Shown piece by piece: positions 1-11,490 of a DNA stretch of 64,000 bases (the stretch's first letter is position 1; every line of letters begins with the position of its first letter). Under the pieces are notes generated by a model. That model worked only from the letters and a program-made list of their open reading frames with translations. It was not told the DNA's origin and did no database searches. Both the position numbers and the translations under genes were made by a program. Source of the DNA: Brachionus koreanus (lineage: Eukaryota; Rotifera; Eurotatoria; Ploima; Brachionidae); assembly GCA_016987375.1 (NCBI GenBank), contig PJRA01000263.1, positions 2,972,247 to 3,036,246 on the forward strand. The letters run 5' to 3'.

Positions 1-433
1 AATTTATAGCTTTAAAATTCTATCAAATTTAATTAACCCGAGCATAGTTTTTAATTTTCTAAACAAGAGTATTTAAGGCGATGAAAATTTGACTAAAATT
101 TTTACCTTGAAACTCTAATAGAATTCGGATTGATGCATGGTTTTGGTATTTAAATCAAAGTAGAACTAGGCTCTAAAGTTTTTTTAGCTAATTTTTTGCG
201 ATTATATTTTCTTGAGAATTTTGTCAAATAAAATTTTTCAAAAACATCTCTTATCATGTTTTCATAAGCTTTTGATTATCACTTACTTTGATATATTTGA
301 GAAATAAATATACGCTTATTCTTAAAGAGTATAAAAAGCAACTTATTTTGGTGGCTCTTTCAAGCAGATTGTTTTATTTTTAGAATAAATTAGAATGAAT
401 AGAATAATTTTGAAAAAAGCTACAGGAGGTTAC
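1..433. other. A+T-rich stretch upstream of P5CS
   Basis: No coding frame or RNA was recognised. It immediately precedes the P5CS start codon and probably holds that gene's 5' UTR and promoter, but no specific element can be pointed to. Confidence 0.4.
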
Positions 434-3116
434 ATGAGCCTTCATAGGAAATTTTCATTTTCAAGTAACAAATTTTTCTTTCTGAAAAAAAATCAATCAA
501 GTTTTGAATTAAAATTTTTCTAAGATTCATTGCTCAAGTCCTACAATAGCCGAAAAGAACTAAGAGAGGCAAAAAAAATTGTTGTCAAACTGGGCAGTGC
601 TGTGATAACTAGAGAAGATCAATCAGGAATAGCTTTGGGAAGACTAGCTTCCATTGTTGAACAGGTCAGCTTTTGTTCATATTCATTATTAAATAGAATC
701 ATTAAATGAAATTTGTTAAGGTGTCTGAATTGCAAAACTCTGGTAAACAAGTGCTTATGGTAACAAGTGGTGCTGTTGCTTTGGGCCGACAAAAAGTGAG
801 TAAAGAATTGATTTATAAATCGTTAAAAGAAACAAATGGAAATTTTTGTCAAAATATAGAAAAAGTATTTAAATTGTAGTCAATTAGTTTTAAATTTAAG
901 TTTTAATTTTAGTCTGCATTGGATAAAAAAGCATGTGCTGCGACCGGTCAAAATGGATTGATGTCTTTATACTCATCTCTTTTTTCTCAATACGGCATTG
1001 AAACAGCTCAAGTATTTGTTTTTACATTTTCTAAAAAAAATAAAATCATAGAATATATTTTTATTTTTAAAAATTTTTGAAGGTATTGGTGACTAAAGCC
1101 GATTTTCAAAGCGAACACACTCTGAAGCATCTTCAATCGACTTTAAACTACCTCATGGAAGCTAAGATTGTTCCAATATTGAATACAAACGACGCCATTG
1201 GATACCCCCCAGAGTTGACACAGGATATTGATGGTTCTCTCAATATAAATGACAATGACAGCTTATCTGCACATTTGGCCACAATGGTTAAATCCGACCT
1301 TTTATTGCTTATGTCAGATGTAAATGGAGTTTACAATTGTCCACCTGATTATCCCGGATCAAGACTAATGGAAACATTGTGCCCGGCTGAGGATAGAAGT
1401 TTACTGAATTTTGGCGAAAAATCCAACGTTGGAACTGGAGGAATGGAATCAAAGATAACAGCCGCTGAATATGCTCTGAAAAATGATTGCTCAGTGATTA
1501 TTTGCAATGGAAAGCAGCAAAATGCTATTGTAGATTGTATAAATGGTAAAAAAGTTGGAACATTTTTCACCAATGAGCCAATTCCATCAATAGTCAGCGT
1601 GGAAAATTTGGCACTTAGTGCTAGAAACGGTGGCAGAATATTACAGACTTTACCTGCCGACAAAAGAAGCACAATAATAAGAGACTATTCTCAATTGTTG
1701 TTGGCAAATTCAAGACAAATTTACGAAGCTAATATGCTCGATATTGAATTGGCCAAAAAAAATAGTAATTATTTCTTGCTATCTATGTCTGCTTAAAAGC
1801 AAATTAAATTTTTTTTATCATTAGACTTGAGCCAAGTATTGCAATCACGTCTTTTGTTAAACGAGAAAAAATTAATCACTCTTGCTGATGGCATGCAACA
1901 AATTGCAGCGAATACTAACATCTTGGGTAAAGTTCTCAAGAGTGTTCAGTTAGCTGATGAGTTAATTCTAAAGCAAGTAACAGTACCTATCGGAGTCTTG
2001 CTTGTCATTTTTGAATCGAGACCAGATAGTCTACCTCAGGTAAAGAATTAAAAAATTTTCTTGGAAATTTTTTATTAAAATTTTGCAATTTAGATATGTT
2101 CACTAAGCATTGCATCAGGAAATGGACTGCTTCTAAAAGGAGGATCCGAGGCCTTAAACACCAACCGGGTCTTACATCAATTGGTTCAAGATGCTTTAGA
2201 GCAGTATGTACCTCGTGAAACAATATCACTTTTGAATACCAGAGAAGAAATCAATGATTTGCTTCAATTAGACTCTAAATATATTGATTTAATCATTCCA
2301 AGAGGCTCAAATGAATTAGTTCAGAATATTCAAAAAAATAGCAAGTCTATTCCTGTTTTGGGACATGCTGAGGGAATATGCCATGTTTTTGTGGACAAAG
2401 ATTGCGATCCTGAGACTGCCCTTAAAGTTGGTAAGTAATCGAAACTCAAATTTAAATTAAAAAAAGTAGATTGAATTATTAAAACTAAATTTTAACAGTT
2501 AAAGATGCAAAATGTGATTATCCTTCAGCTTGTAATGCAATGGAAACTTTACTAATTCATAGAGATTTAGTCAATACCCAATTGTTCCAGTCAATAGTTG
2601 ATTTATTTAAAATGGAAAATGTAAAACTTTATGCTGGACCAAATCTTCAAAAGTACACTACTGAGTTGCCACCAGCTAAAAAACTAAACCATGAGTATTC
2701 AGACTTGGAGCTTACAATTGAAGTGGCTGATGATGTTCATTCAGCAGTCGAGCATATTAACAGATTTGGTAGTAATCATACTGAAAGTGTAATCACTAGA
2801 AATGGTAACTCAATAGGATAAATAGGAAAATTTTTGAATTAATTAACAATGTTTTTATTTAGACCAAGTGGCAGAATATTTTTTGAAGCATGTTGATAGT
2901 GCATGTGTATTTTTGAATACGAGCACTAGAATGGCTGATGGCTATAGATTCGGTCTTGGAGCGGAAGTTGGCATTAGCACAGGAAGACTACATGCACGAG
3001 GTCCAGTTGGAGTCGAAGGTCTCTTAACAACAAAATGGCTAATTAACGGAAATGCCCATACAGCCAGTGACTTTTCTACAGGAAAAAAGAAGTTTTTACA
3101 CAAAATTCTAAATTAA
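434..3116 (+). CDS. ALDH18A1: Delta-1-pyrroline-5-carboxylate synthase (P5CS), 9 exons
   Basis: Bifunctional enzyme of proline/ornithine synthesis: an N-terminal glutamate 5-kinase and a C-terminal gamma-glutamyl phosphate reductase; animal P5CS is mitochondrial. Exons by splice sites and phase: 434-464, 525-664, 721-795, 913-1011, 1083-1764, 1825-2039, 2094-2430, 2499-2804, 2863-3116, totalling 2139 nt and 712 residues (family about 770-800, so the N-terminus is short). The kinase part shows [25 protein letters not shown] and the GTGGMESK loop; the reductase part shows [27 protein letters not shown] and the catalytic-cysteine segment [15 protein letters not shown], and ends with [14 protein letters not shown]. 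The start at 434 is inferred: a 31-nt first exon encoding [10 protein letters not shown] joins in phase across a 60-nt intron and gives a basic, Ser-rich leader consistent with mitochondrial import. An alternative upstream first exon cannot be excluded. All introns are GT-AG. Confidence 0.95.
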
Positions 3117-4730
3117 AAATCAACATTATCTTTAACCCAGGAAAAATTTTTAGATAATTGTATAAGCATCTTTTAGTATTTTTTTTTAAATTTAATTAGT
3201 AGTTATCAAAATTATTTTTTCGTAATAAAATTTTGATAATCAAAAAATTTTTTTTATTTAAAAGAGTGGATTATTTTAATTTATTTAGATTAATGTAGAA
3301 ATATAGTAGAAAATATTTTAAATTATGGCAAGTGAGATTGTGCTCGATATTATATCATTTTATATTTACGTGATAAAAATGGAGTTTCAAGTCCATTAAA
3401 TTATAACTGAGATAAAATAGTTAGGAGAAATAAAGCTTTTCACTCTAAATTTCTAGTCTTGATAAAATAAAAAAAGAATATCTTATTCATTGTTCGATAT
3501 AATGTAAAAATAGCAAATGTTCTAGATTTTATGAATATTTATGTATTTATCTAAAAAATAGTGTTTTAATTAATAAAAATATTTTTTATTTTATTCATTA
3601 AAATTTTGTACATTCCAATATGTAAATAATCAATTTTCACCATTTACTGATTAAAAGATAGAAAAAAAATTATTTGTTTTTTTAACTTATTTGATTTTTA
3701 ATTAAAAAATAAAAATGTTTAAAACTGCTTAAATAATTTAGCTTTTCTAAAAAAAAAAAACGATCTTTAGTATCAATAATTGAACATTTGAAGCCATATA
3801 TGAATGAATATGCACAGAATATAAAATATCAGTAAGAAAATTGCCGGATTTATAAGAAAGAAGAAATTCCTTATGCTGTAAGTATTAATTTTTTTTATGC
3901 GGAAAAAAATTATATTATCATGCTAAAAAGGTGCTTTGTTATGCGTCAAAGGACTTTTCCCAAGAAAAAAGTGTCATTTTGTTAAATCATTTCAAAAAGA
4001 AATTTGCTTTTTATTAATAAAAAATTTTGAAGGAAAGCTTTAACAGGTTCAGGAATATTCCTCAATAATTAGCTAAAAACAAAAAAATTTGCCAATACCT
4101 CTAATTTGACAAAAATTTGAATACAAAAATTAAAAGAAAAAATGGAAGCAATAATATTTAAATTAAAATATAAATAAACCTTATTTGTAAAATATTTAAT
4201 AGCTTTATTTTGAAAATAATTTTTGAGCATGATCATTTCAATTTGTTCTTAAACTTGAATTTGCATTTTTTTACACAATAAATGGCTTAAGATCTCGAAA
4301 AAGTCTCTATTAAATTTGATTGAATCTAAGGTAACAACACAACAATTTATTTATTTAATCACAAAAATTGTTTTTTAAGTAAATTTACCAAATTTTACAT
4401 AAAATTTGCAAATGAATATATGGTTATACTTTTTTAAAATAAATTATTTTTATTTTTTATATATTTATTTATTAATAAGTTTTTAGATTGATTAAAAAAT
4501 AAAATTTACGCCCATTATTTTCTTAAGCACAACTAAACCAAATAACCAAAAAAAAATTATGAATTAATTCGAAAAAATTATGATTGATTAACAAAAAATT
4601 AATTTGACTTTTTTATTTTTTATAAACCAAATGAAATGTTTATATTAAATATTTTTTATTTTGTCATTGCCAATAGATACATTTAATAACAAAATTCGAA
4701 GTGTGGAAAAAAAAGCATATTGATAGTTAT
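3117..4730. other. Intergenic A+T-rich region
   Basis: Downstream of P5CS. Only low-complexity A/T tracts and a candidate AATAAA-type signal near 3224 were seen. No gene, RNA or repeat family was recognised. Confidence 0.4.
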
Positions 4731-4732
4731 TA

Positions 4733-5289
4733 GGCTATCTCTTAAATCCGGACTGTCTGACATGTCTCCTAAAATACGGACACGGACATGACATTTCTAA
4801 AATATAAAATACAGACTAAGAAAAAAAAATTAGGTTATTCAAAAAATTTGAAATTCATAAATTTATTGCATCGATTTTTGAAAACAAAAATTCAATTCTA
4901 ATTCAAAAATTTTTATTGATTATTTTAAAGTTGATTCAAATGATTTGATATGTAAACCTGAAGATTTGGCTAATGGTGTTGTTAATATTGACAATTCTGT
5001 TTATCAGAATTGTTTTTCAGAATATGCATATATGAGTTTAAAAAGTGTTATTGACACTGAAAAACAAATTTTGACCCCTAAAAGGGAAAGAAAATTTAAA
5101 TTAAAAAATTAATTGTATTCAATTTAAAACTATTTTATTATTGTTTGTTTTTATTTCAATAAATTCAAATTGATTTTTTTCTAAAACTATCATTTTTAGC
5201 TTAATGTTAAGTAAGCTTTATAGTCTAAAAGGGTTCGTGTCCGTATTATAGAGGACATCTCAGTCGAGTTTCCGATTTTAGGGATAGCC
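4733..5289. mobile_element. Non-autonomous Tc1/mariner-pogo-like element with TA target duplication
   Basis: The left end beginning GGCTATCTCTTAAATC and the reverse complement of the right end (GGCTATCCCTAAAATC) form roughly 55-nt imperfect terminal inverted repeats, each ending in a shared block like AATACGGACACG. Both ends are flanked by TA, the target of the Tc1/mariner superfamily. Between them, about 4917-5111 reads on the plus strand as the tail of a protein (SVYQNCFSEYAYMSLKS, then KRERKFKLKN and a stop), which looks like the C-terminus of a transposase. The 557-bp length implies an internal-deletion derivative. Assignment to the pogo group is inference. Confidence 0.7.
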
Positions 5290-5856
5290 TAATTTTTATT
5301 TAGGGACAATTACTATTTTGTATAAATCACGATCACCATTATTATCAAAAGAGAGCTATCCACATTCCTAACAACTCAGAGATTTTCTATAATTATTTTA
5401 ATAATATTTGAGCTTATGCTCAGGAAAAAAAAAACAAATTTTTTTGTTCAAAAACATAAAAATATGATCCACATTAGTAAAGGATAATTGAGAGGATTTT
5501 TATCTGACATTTTTGCTCATCTGTTATTTTTTCATAAGTCCAGATTTGATTGAGAATAACAAATTTAGTAAAATCTATTTAGTAATGAGTCTCACGATAG
5601 AATTAAAATTATTTAAATTTAAAACAAAAAAAAAATTTCACTAAAATATTTATTGAAAAAAAATTTTGATTTTTTAGTTTTTTTTTCGTTAAGTTTTATG
5701 ACCTTAATTGTTTTTGGTTGCTTTAAAAATTAAAAAAATAAAAATAAAACAATGAAGAAAAACTTTAGAAAAATAATTAAAACAAAACGAAATGTTTTTC
5801 ATTTCGAGGTCCAACCGGTTATAGAAAACAACAATCGGCTGATTAATTCAATCAAT

Positions 5857-7820
5857 TTACTCTTCCTGTTCATTGTTTGAATCCTCGAATATTTCCTCGG
5901 CATCTTCAACATCAATAGCCAAATTTGAAAATTTGTTATTGAAATCGATATTAGCTCCTTTATTCAGTGTAGACTCTGAGTTAACTAAATCAGCTTTAGG
6001 TTTCATTGGTCTGTTTTCCGTTTGTCTCTCGCCCCTCAAATTTTTATTCCTAAAAACAAAAAATTTAAAAGTTCTTTAATTTTTCAAAACCTATTTGAAA
6101 AAAAATTACATAGGTTTAACTCGGTCCGTATTTCGTTTATCTTTATTATCCCTATTGTAGTTGTCCCTAGACGCTCTGTCTTTATTATAGTATTCGGTTC
6201 GTTTTTGAGGAAATGACCGGCGTTGATCATCACTAGGCTGTCTAGCGCCTCTCTGAAAGCTAACAGGTTCTGAATTGTCTTTGGTAAACAATTGGGCTGC
6301 TGATGACTTCGTCTTCCACGGATTTTCTTTATGTAATTCACTTTCAGAATTTTTTTGGTATCTAGGCTGGGGCGAAGCATTAGGTCCGGGACGATTTTTA
6401 ATGCTATTATTATTGTTGTCATTTTTATGAATTTTTGGCTTACCTCCAGCAACATGGACTTAAAAATTTTATTTAAAATATTTTTCTTCAATTTATTTTG
6501 TTCATAAACTTACAATCACCTTCTTGAGTTGCGGACTCTTCCCTTAAATCATCATAAAAAATTACATAATTAAATAATTAACTTTTTATTACTCTTGGGT
6601 ATCTTCTTTTTCTCTTCTTTCTTTTTCAAGTCGCTCAGCTTCTAGCTTATCTCTTTTTAATTTTTCCTCTATTTCTCTTTCACGTGCAGCCGTATTTACC
6701 GGTTTGGCCGAACCGAAAATAGATGAACTTTGTTCGCTTGCTTCTTCTTTGTTTTCAGAAGTAGCTTTAGTCCTTGGCGCTAGATTCAGCTTGGGTCGTT
6801 CAGTCATAGATACTGTAGGTGTTGATGTGGCCGAAGAAGTAGATTGCGTTTCGGCTTCGGTATTTTCGAAACGATGCGATTTATAGCCGGAATGCTGTCT
6901 TCGCTGATAGCCTTGATTATAATGTTCTCTTTGGTGCTCTCTTTGGTGTTCTCTTTGATGATAGCCTTGTTGGTATCCGCCTCTTCTTTGCTGTCCATAG
7001 CTGCGTCTTTGTTGGTCGCCGTACGAGCGAGAAGGTGGCGTGTCCTCTTCGGTATGGTGTCGACGCCAATCGGCTTCATCACTACGCAAATCGTGTTCTC
7101 TGTGTCTTTGCTGTTTGTGGTTACTTTCCAACTGAATTCGCATCGGCCTATTCAGCAGTGCGACTCCGTTTTTTTTCAAAGCTGAGATAAGTGATTCTCT
7201 ATCAATAAAATCTAAGAATCCGTAGCCTCTGAGAGCGCCACGATCGTCTGTGGACACCCTGAAATTCAGAATTCCAGGTAGTATGCTGCGAACTTTTTCC
7301 TCGTTTGCTTCAAAGCTTATGTTGCTTATGTGGGCGGTGAACGGAGCCTTGTTTGGAACTTGACTCAAGTCAATGTCCGGTTCGGCATATGCTTTTGTCG
7401 TTGTGGGAAGCTGAGATCTGTCAAAATTGAAGTCAACTGGTTTTACTTTGATTTCTTAATGTTTAAATTAATTTAACAGAGTTAATATTTTAAATTTATT
7501 TGACTAATTTTTGAATTAAAAATTTTCAATTTAAATTATTTTTATTTTAATTAATTTGTCAACACTCGTTTTAAAAATTATTCAAAAAATAAATTTCCTA
7601 AATAAGAAAAAACTAAAATACCTGTGTCATCCAGCTTTTCCATTTCATCTGCCCAATTAATAGAGGACTGAGCTGGCGCCTCGTTGACTATTCGAGTTTT
7701 CTGATGAAACTCTTGCAAACTCATGACCTTTTGATTTTTCTTTTTGGCTTGCTCTTATGGAAAAAATAATAATTTAGATTGATTATATAAATTTTGCTAA
7801 TCATTAAACTCACTCGACAT
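5857..7820 (-). CDS. EIF4B: Eukaryotic translation initiation factor 4B (eIF4B), 6 exons
   Basis: RNA-binding cofactor that stimulates the eIF4A helicase during scanning of mRNA 5' UTRs in the cytoplasm. Minus-strand exons: 7820-7814, 7753-7622, 7454-6593, 6542-6514, 6458-6110, 6049-5857; the phases agree and total 1572 nt, 523 residues (human 611). An RRM occupies about residues 84-154 (HISNIS as RNP2, LRGYGFLDF as RNP1). It is followed by an Arg/Gln/Tyr-rich region with DWRR and three HQRE repeats, and by the family hallmark FGSAKPVNTAAREREIEEKL. The C-terminus is basic, then acidic (IDVEDAEEIFEDSNNEQEE). The first coding exon is only 7 nt (ATGTCGA) and exon 4 only 29 nt. Unspliced, the frame would end at 6589, but the GTAATA donor there and the in-phase eIF4B-like tail support continuation. 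Confidence 0.9.
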
Positions 7821-8740
7821 CTTTTCCAAGTAAAAAAGATTTTCAAAAATAAATCTAAACAAAAAAAGTTATTTTTTTTCTTTATTTTACACGAGGTTTT
7901 AATTTTATGAAAGTTTATAAGATCTTTGTTTTTTGTGTTTTGTATCTGGCTATGGACATGCTTGTGTTCATTTTGAATAATTTAATTTAGTCGTTCAATG
8001 AGGAAAAAACGGATAATTTAACAAAAACAACAATATTGAATGAATACGGTAATACGTGTTTGTTGATGATAACTTTACGCATATTATATTTGTTAGATTT
8101 TTTGTTATTAGTGTATACGAGTTTGAGGAATCAGGGGAAAATATTGTGTGTGATATGTTTTTGATCATTTTTATTAAAAAAGCATAAATGCAGAAATTTG
8201 ATTTTTTCGTAGTCTAAGATGGATGTCTCGATTTACTTTATCGTACACGCGCGCTTAATCATTTCACATGCATCGCGAATTTTTATATCACTGAATCTCC
8301 ATAGCAAATATATAGTGCTTTTTTCACAATTGATAAAAACGTGAATATTTTATCATTAAAAAAAATGGGGAATAGACACATTTTTTGTCTCTTGAAAATT
8401 CTTTTCAAATTTTTTATTAAAGCCAAAAAATCAATTTTTATTTATATAGATTAAAAATTAAACATTTTCTAATTAATTGAATTAATTTTACATTAAAGAG
8501 GAAATTGCTTTTCAAAATAGGATATATTTAAACAAAATGCTTTTAAATTTACATTTAAAATTTGATATAATAGATTATTTTTAGAATTGTAGAATCTAAA
8601 TAAAGCAGATAAAAAAACGAGCAATCATGAATTATTTATGAATTTTGTAGTGATTGAACATTTTGAATTTTTCCACTTAAGTTTTTTTTTTGAAGTCAGA
8701 AATCAATATTTTTTATTAAGTGTGAAAAAGCTCATTTATA
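7821..8740. other. Intergenic region upstream of eIF4B
   Basis: It lies 5' of eIF4B and should include its promoter. No gene was recognised. The right part runs into the LINE 3' fragment that starts near 8745. Confidence 0.35.
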
Positions 8741-8744
8741 ATGA

Positions 8745-9510
8745 AGTATACATTTATATAGTGATTTATTGCAAAGAAAAATTACGTAAATCTGACAACA
8801 GATTATGTGCAAAAAATATAGTGAAAGTTTATGTCTATTTTTGCTTTAATAATAACGCTAGATCCAGCTTCCACTGCATCCATTCCTAGCTTATTCCAGC
8901 CATTTACTACACGGTTTGTGAAGAAGTGGTTATTTCTGATTATTTACACAATTTTTGATTATTTCTCTTTTAATTTTGTATGGATAGCCTCTTGAACTTC
9001 TGCTTGAAAAAGTGAGTGGATATTGCCATTTGACTTGATCAATATTTTTTTAAACTTTAAACGTTTGAATTAAGTCACTTCTTATGCGTCTTTCGGTTAA
9101 TTTCGTCAGGTTCAGAGCCTTTAGTCTATCTTTGTAGTTTATATCTTTAAAACCGGAGAAAGCACGAGTAGCTCTTGGTTGAACAGTCTCTAGAATTCTT
9201 TTATCTTTCTCTAGATATGGGCACCATACCGGAATAGCATACTCTAAGTGAGGCCTAACAAGACTTGTATAAAGTAATTTAATGACCATCTGTGTCCTAA
9301 ATTTAATACCATGAAGAATTTGACCAAGTATTCTGTTAGCTTTTGAGGCTACTGAGCAAATTTGAGAATGCCATTTTAAATCATTTTGAATCCAGATTCT
9401 TAAGTCTTTCTGAATCCGGGATCTTGAGACAAGATGAGTTTTTCCATTGGCTAAATAAGTGAATATTGACAAAGGATCCTCAAAATGGTGTTTATCGTTC
9501 AATTTTCCTC
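8745..9510 (-). mobile_element. LINE (jockey/CR1-like) reverse transcriptase C-terminal fragment
   Basis: On the minus strand 9502-9050 is open for 150 codons and carries the post-RT thumb region of non-LTR retrotransposons: DLRIWIQNDLKWHSQI, ANRILGQILHG, LYTSLVRPHLEYAIPVW and LKALNLTKLTERRIRSDLI. The coding signal continues past 9050 with frame breaks to the typical ending FFTNRV(V)N.W..L, matched by the minus strand around 8950-8840. There is no complete ORF, so this is a 5'-truncated dead copy. The terminal part is closely similar to the fragment at 40440-40690. Confidence 0.85.
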
Positions 9511-10290
9511 TAATCTATAAAATTAATTTTTTATGATATTTCATCTATTGACAATAAGGAGATTAGAATACTTGATTAAAAAAAAAATTTAAAAATTTTT
9601 TGACTTTATACAAATCAGTTAATATTGCTTGGGTTCATAGTCATGTCTTTTTATTACTTTTTAAAACTTTTTATAATTCAATTCATTAAATTATTTGAGT
9701 TTTAATACTCTTATTTATTATTTAAATTAATTTTTCTGTATTTGAATAATGCACTTTGGCATGCTCATAGTCAATGGGTCTGAATATTTTAATATTTCTT
9801 GTTCATTTAGTAAGTATAAGTACAATTAGTTTTAGTATTCATAGATACACAATTGTGTTAAGTTTATTGTTAAAAATAAATATAAATTTATTTTTACATT
9901 AAAAAATTTAGATTAGTCTCATATCAAATTTTATAAGTGATATTAGCTTAAATATCAATAATTTTTTTAACTAAACTTTCTTTTTTAACAAAAATCCCGT
10001 TTAATTTTAAATTTTTTTTTTTTCTGATTATTCTAATAAGTGATTGATTGTTCGAATAAAACTGTAGATAATCATCAATTTTTAACACTTAAAAAACTAG
10101 CTGGTTTATTTTAGCTTTGTATTTTAAAAAATCAGAATGAGAATTTTATTTGGATTAGTCAAAAAATTTTGGGTATTTTTTTTGAATTTTTAAATTTATC
10201 AATGAAAAAACAATAGTTAGCTAATCATCAAAATTTTTAGTAATCTATCAAAGAGGAGTTCGATTCCTCTCTTGTACTATTCACGATTTT
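9511..10290. other. Intergenic A+T-rich region
   Basis: No gene or repeat family was identified. A short T-arm-like hairpin near 10254-10280 does not extend to a tRNA. Confidence 0.3.
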
Positions 10291-10294
10291 TGGA

Positions 10295-11490
10295 GCCAAT
10301 AAACTGATAAAACCCTTCTTTAACTAGGTATTGGTTAGTAAAATGCCGTCCTTTAAGAAAAAAAGACATTGAGAGAAAAAATGATGATCAAAAGGAGAAA
10401 TATCTGCGGCATTGTGAATTTTTGAACAAAAAACAAAAACAAAAATTTAAATTTGAAATAACTTTTGACTTTAAAACTTGATCTGAAAATTGTATCAGCT
10501 GATACATAGTTGGTATCACACAAAATCAAAGTGGGAAAAAATTCTGTAATTCAATTTTTTAAATTTCTCAATACATTTAGTTTTTTTCAGATTTGCAGAG
10601 ATTTTGCACAGACTAAATTTTGGAGGTACATATTATGTATTAACAGAAAAAGTTTTAAAATCAAAATAAAAAAGTTATTTCAAATTTAACTTTTTGTTTT
10701 TGTTTTTTGTTCGAAAATTCACACTGCCAATATATGCAAATATTGTGGATAAGGAATAAGTTCGATCCCTTCCAGCTCTTCTGTTTTTGCCATTGTTATA
10801 ATAGCTGTAAGAGGTCTAGTGTTATCTTTAGTAAACAAACCTAACTTTTGGTTTACCAAAGATGAGTATTTTTTTCTTTAAGAGAAGCATCCATTTGTTC
10901 CAATTTTTCAGAATAAAGTTCTGCATTTATAGCACAACCGCCTGGAACCAGCTTAAAGTGTATTACCAAACACCATCAAAATTCCACCAAACACACAACA
11001 TCAGCTTTTGATTAAAGTGTCCTCTTTTCACGACTCGCTGAGATGGGTCCACTCATTGATTTATGCTATTATAATCTCCAAAATATATCCACTTCCCATC
11101 ACAAGTAATGATCAGTCTGAAAAATCATTCATCTAGAGGATTTTTTAATTATTTGAATATCAAAATATGTCAAATCATGAGGAATAACTCGGAAACGTCT
11201 GTTAGCTTTTTTAATCAAATTAAAATGACGAGACATCGTCGATTGTGATATGTAAAGATACATTGTTAGTTGGGGAGTAGTTAGCTTTGGATTGCTTTCG
11301 TATCACCACTATTAAATTTTTTAAACCAATCTTGTACCCTTCTTACTTTAAGCTCATTTTCACCTTCAACTAGGCATATTTCACGAGTTACTGCTGTTAC
11401 TGGTTAGTTTTTTTTCCTTTAATAATTTTCCGAATTTTTCATAATTAAATAAAAAAAAAGAGTTAGACATATTATTTGAAGAGCATTCAA
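10295..11490 (-). mobile_element. Decayed mariner transposon, interrupted by a MITE
   Basis: The minus strand reads as a mariner transposase with multiple frame breaks: a helix-turn-helix end (VRRVQDWFKKFNSGD), the WIYFGDYNS and WVDPSQ segments, then LCVWWNFDGV and YSSLVNQKLGLF, followed by the DNTRP catalytic-region motif and TEELEGIELIPYPQY. The same family is present in opposite orientation at 52570-53400, where the DN motif reads QDNSRAH. Transposase continuity is broken at 10408-10729 by a nested inverted-repeat element. Not functional. Confidence 0.8.
10408..10729. mobile_element. hAT-like MITE nested in mariner, 8-bp target duplication
   Basis: The ends are inverted repeats of about 60 nt: GGCATTGTGAATTTTTGAAC on the left and the complement of GTTCGAAAATTCACACTGCC on the right, followed by matching A-rich sequence. 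It is flanked by ATATCTGC (10400-10407) and ATATATGC (10730-10737). In the other mariner copy (near 53213-53235, reverse orientation) only one copy of this 8-mer is present, so the empty site is visible. The 8-bp duplication and CAGTG-type terminus point to the hAT superfamily. No coding capacity. Confidence 0.8.

Noticed and set aside
10250..10285. GAGGAGTTCGATTCCTC hairpin resembling a tRNA T-arm/B-box
   Set aside because: No acceptor, D-arm or anticodon arm could be found upstream; treated as chance or a tRNA-derived scrap.
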